This document shows positions 63,327 through 64,000 of a stretch of 64,000 nt of DNA, in pieces (position 1 is the stretch's first letter; every line of letters begins with the position of its first letter). Made by a program: the position numbers and the translations under genes. The notes below the pieces were generated by a model, which ran no database searches, was not told the origin of the DNA, and worked only from the letters and a program-made list of their open reading frames with translations. Source of the stretch: Allomuricauda sp. ARW1Y1 (GTDB taxonomy: Bacteria; Bacteroidota; Bacteroidia; Flavobacteriales; Flavobacteriaceae); the NCBI RefSeq assembly GCF_013407935.1, contig NZ_JACBZU010000002.1, positions 372,001 to 436,000 of the forward strand, given 5' to 3'.

Positions 63327-64000
63327 AAAAAACCTTCAACAACTGGAATTGGCTGTCAGTTCGAGCGCTGTCGAGACCCAAAATTACGAGCACGAAAATT
63401 TCGCAGCAGGCATCTCTCCCTTTTTGCGCGGCCCCTACTCCACCATGTATGTTCGCCGGCCTTGGACCATTCGCCAATACGCAGGTTTTTCAACCGCCGA
63501 GGAAAGCAATGCGTTTTACAGAAGAAACCTGGAAGCTGGACAAAAAGGGCTTTCCGTAGCTTTCGATCTACCCACCCACCGTGGGTATGATTCCGACAAC
63601 GACCGAGTTGTCGGTGATGTGGGTAAAGCTGGTGTTGCCATAGATTCCATTGAGGACATGAAGATTTTGTTCAACGGTATCCCCTTGGATAAAATGTCTG
63701 TTTCCATGACCATGAACGGTGCGGTAATCCCCATAATGGCCTTTTATATCGTTGCGGGTTTGGAACAAGGCGTTTCCATAGAACAGCTATCCGGGACCAT
63801 ACAAAACGATATTTTAAAGGAGTTCATGGTGCGTAACACCTACATTTATCCGCCAACGCCATCCATGCAAATCGTAGCGGACATTTTTGAGTTTACCAGC
63901 AAGAACATGCCCCGTTTCAATAGCATCAGTATTTCGGGCTACCACATGCATGAGGCCGGAGCCCCGGCATCCATGGAGTTGGCCTACACTTTGGCCGATG
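63319..64000 (+). CDS. mutB: Methylmalonyl-CoA mutase, large (alpha) subunit, N-terminal part (cut by window edge)
   Basis: About 227 residues are visible. From residue about 30 it follows the family closely: [37 protein letters not shown] (region), [27 protein letters not shown] and [16 protein letters not shown] [19 protein letters not shown]. It isomerises (R)-methylmalonyl-CoA and succinyl-CoA with adenosylcobalamin; the B12 domain lies beyond the window. Flavobacterial homologues usually have a longer N-terminal extension before the FLRGPY motif. Here it is shorter, and residues 12-20 are encoded by a palindromic repeat. Confidence 0.94.
   Translation, partial: MSRKNLQQLELAVSSSAVETQNYEHENFAAGISPFLRGPYSTMYVRRPWTIRQYAGFSTAEESNAFYRRNLEAGQKGLSVAFDLPTHRGYDSDNDRVVGDVGKAGVAIDSIEDMKILFNGIPLDKMSVSMTMNGAVIPIMAFYIVAGLEQGVSIEQLSGTIQNDILKEFMVRNTYIYPPTPSMQIVADIFEFTSKNMPRFNSISISGYHMHEAGAPASMELAYTLAD
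63353..63378 (+). repeat. Palindromic repeat within the mutB coding sequence
   Basis: CTGTCAGTTCGAGCGC followed by TGTCGAGACC corresponds base for base, except at one or two positions, to the left arm of the repeat at 7390-7415. It is read in frame as [10 protein letters not shown]. Confidence 0.75.

Overview
This window is a chromosomal segment of a marine-type Flavobacteriaceae bacterium (phylum Bacteroidota; the gene content resembles Muricauda/Allomuricauda-like genera, which is an inference). The evidence is a giant SprB-repeat adhesin with a type IX secretion type-B C-terminus, TAnnTTTG-type -7 promoter elements, few Shine-Dalgarno sites, PspC/GIN-domain envelope-stress genes, separate biotin carboxylase, carrier and carboxyltransferase proteins, and short TCGAGCGCAGTCGA palindromic repeats of the kind common in this family. 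No phage, insertion sequence, CRISPR array or rRNA was seen; one tRNA-Pro(GGG) is present.

Layout. 1-4.6 kb: start of an AIM24-family gene, a DUF4442 hotdog protein, DUF4870, and a PadR / PspC / GIN-lipoprotein operon. 4.6-7.4 kb: dipeptide epimerase coupled to an AONS-like PLP enzyme, then a small exported protein. 7.5-15 kb, minus strand: trxB, then a tight six-gene operon read from 14915 down to 9029: arginine decarboxylase, agmatinase, deoxyhypusine-synthase-like enzyme, a small acidic protein, RMD1-family protein and a RimB-protease/RimK-ligase fusion. 15.4-26.3 kb, minus strand: a two-subunit molybdenum hydroxylase, a secreted EEP-family hydrolase, AlkB, a BNR-repeat beta-propeller protein, and a small NmrA / DUF5367 / DUF1772 / AraC cluster with a perfect 28-bp palindrome. 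26.8-32.2 kb, plus: histidine kinase, response regulator, and a lipoprotein adaptor / permease / ATPase exporter. 32.4-43.6 kb, minus: macroglobulin-like exported protein, tRNA-Pro and a tRNA-derived remnant, and the 2768-residue adhesin.

43.8-54.2 kb is a peptidoglycan-recycling locus around a divergent promoter. murQ and a DeoR regulator run left; a NagB-LmbE fusion, a GHL10-type lipoprotein hydrolase, an AmpG-like permease, a NagZ-like GH3 enzyme and AnmK run right. Together they could import anhydro-muropeptides, cut off GlcNAc, phosphorylate anhydro-MurNAc, remove lactate and deaminate GlcN-6-P. Five TGCAA-type boxes spaced one helical turn apart lie in the divergent region.

54.2-64 kb: a drug-efflux MFS gene, a Gfo/Idh/MocA oxidoreductase, and two divergent operons that make up propionyl-CoA metabolism. 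The biotin-dependent acyl-CoA carboxylase (carrier, biotin carboxylase, carboxyltransferase) runs left. Uridine kinase, a DivIC/FtsB-like protein, the methylmalonyl-CoA mutase small subunit, an A+T-rich hypothetical gene and the mutase large subunit (cut by the window end) run right. The mutase large subunit carries a palindromic repeat read in frame in its N-terminus.

The points most worth following up are: the polyamine-RimK operon, whose small acidic protein has an S6-like glutamate tail; the NagB-LmbE fusion and its phased operator boxes; the tandem-dyad leader shared by two envelope genes; and the short repeats that have inserted into a terminator, a tRNA-derived remnant and a coding sequence.
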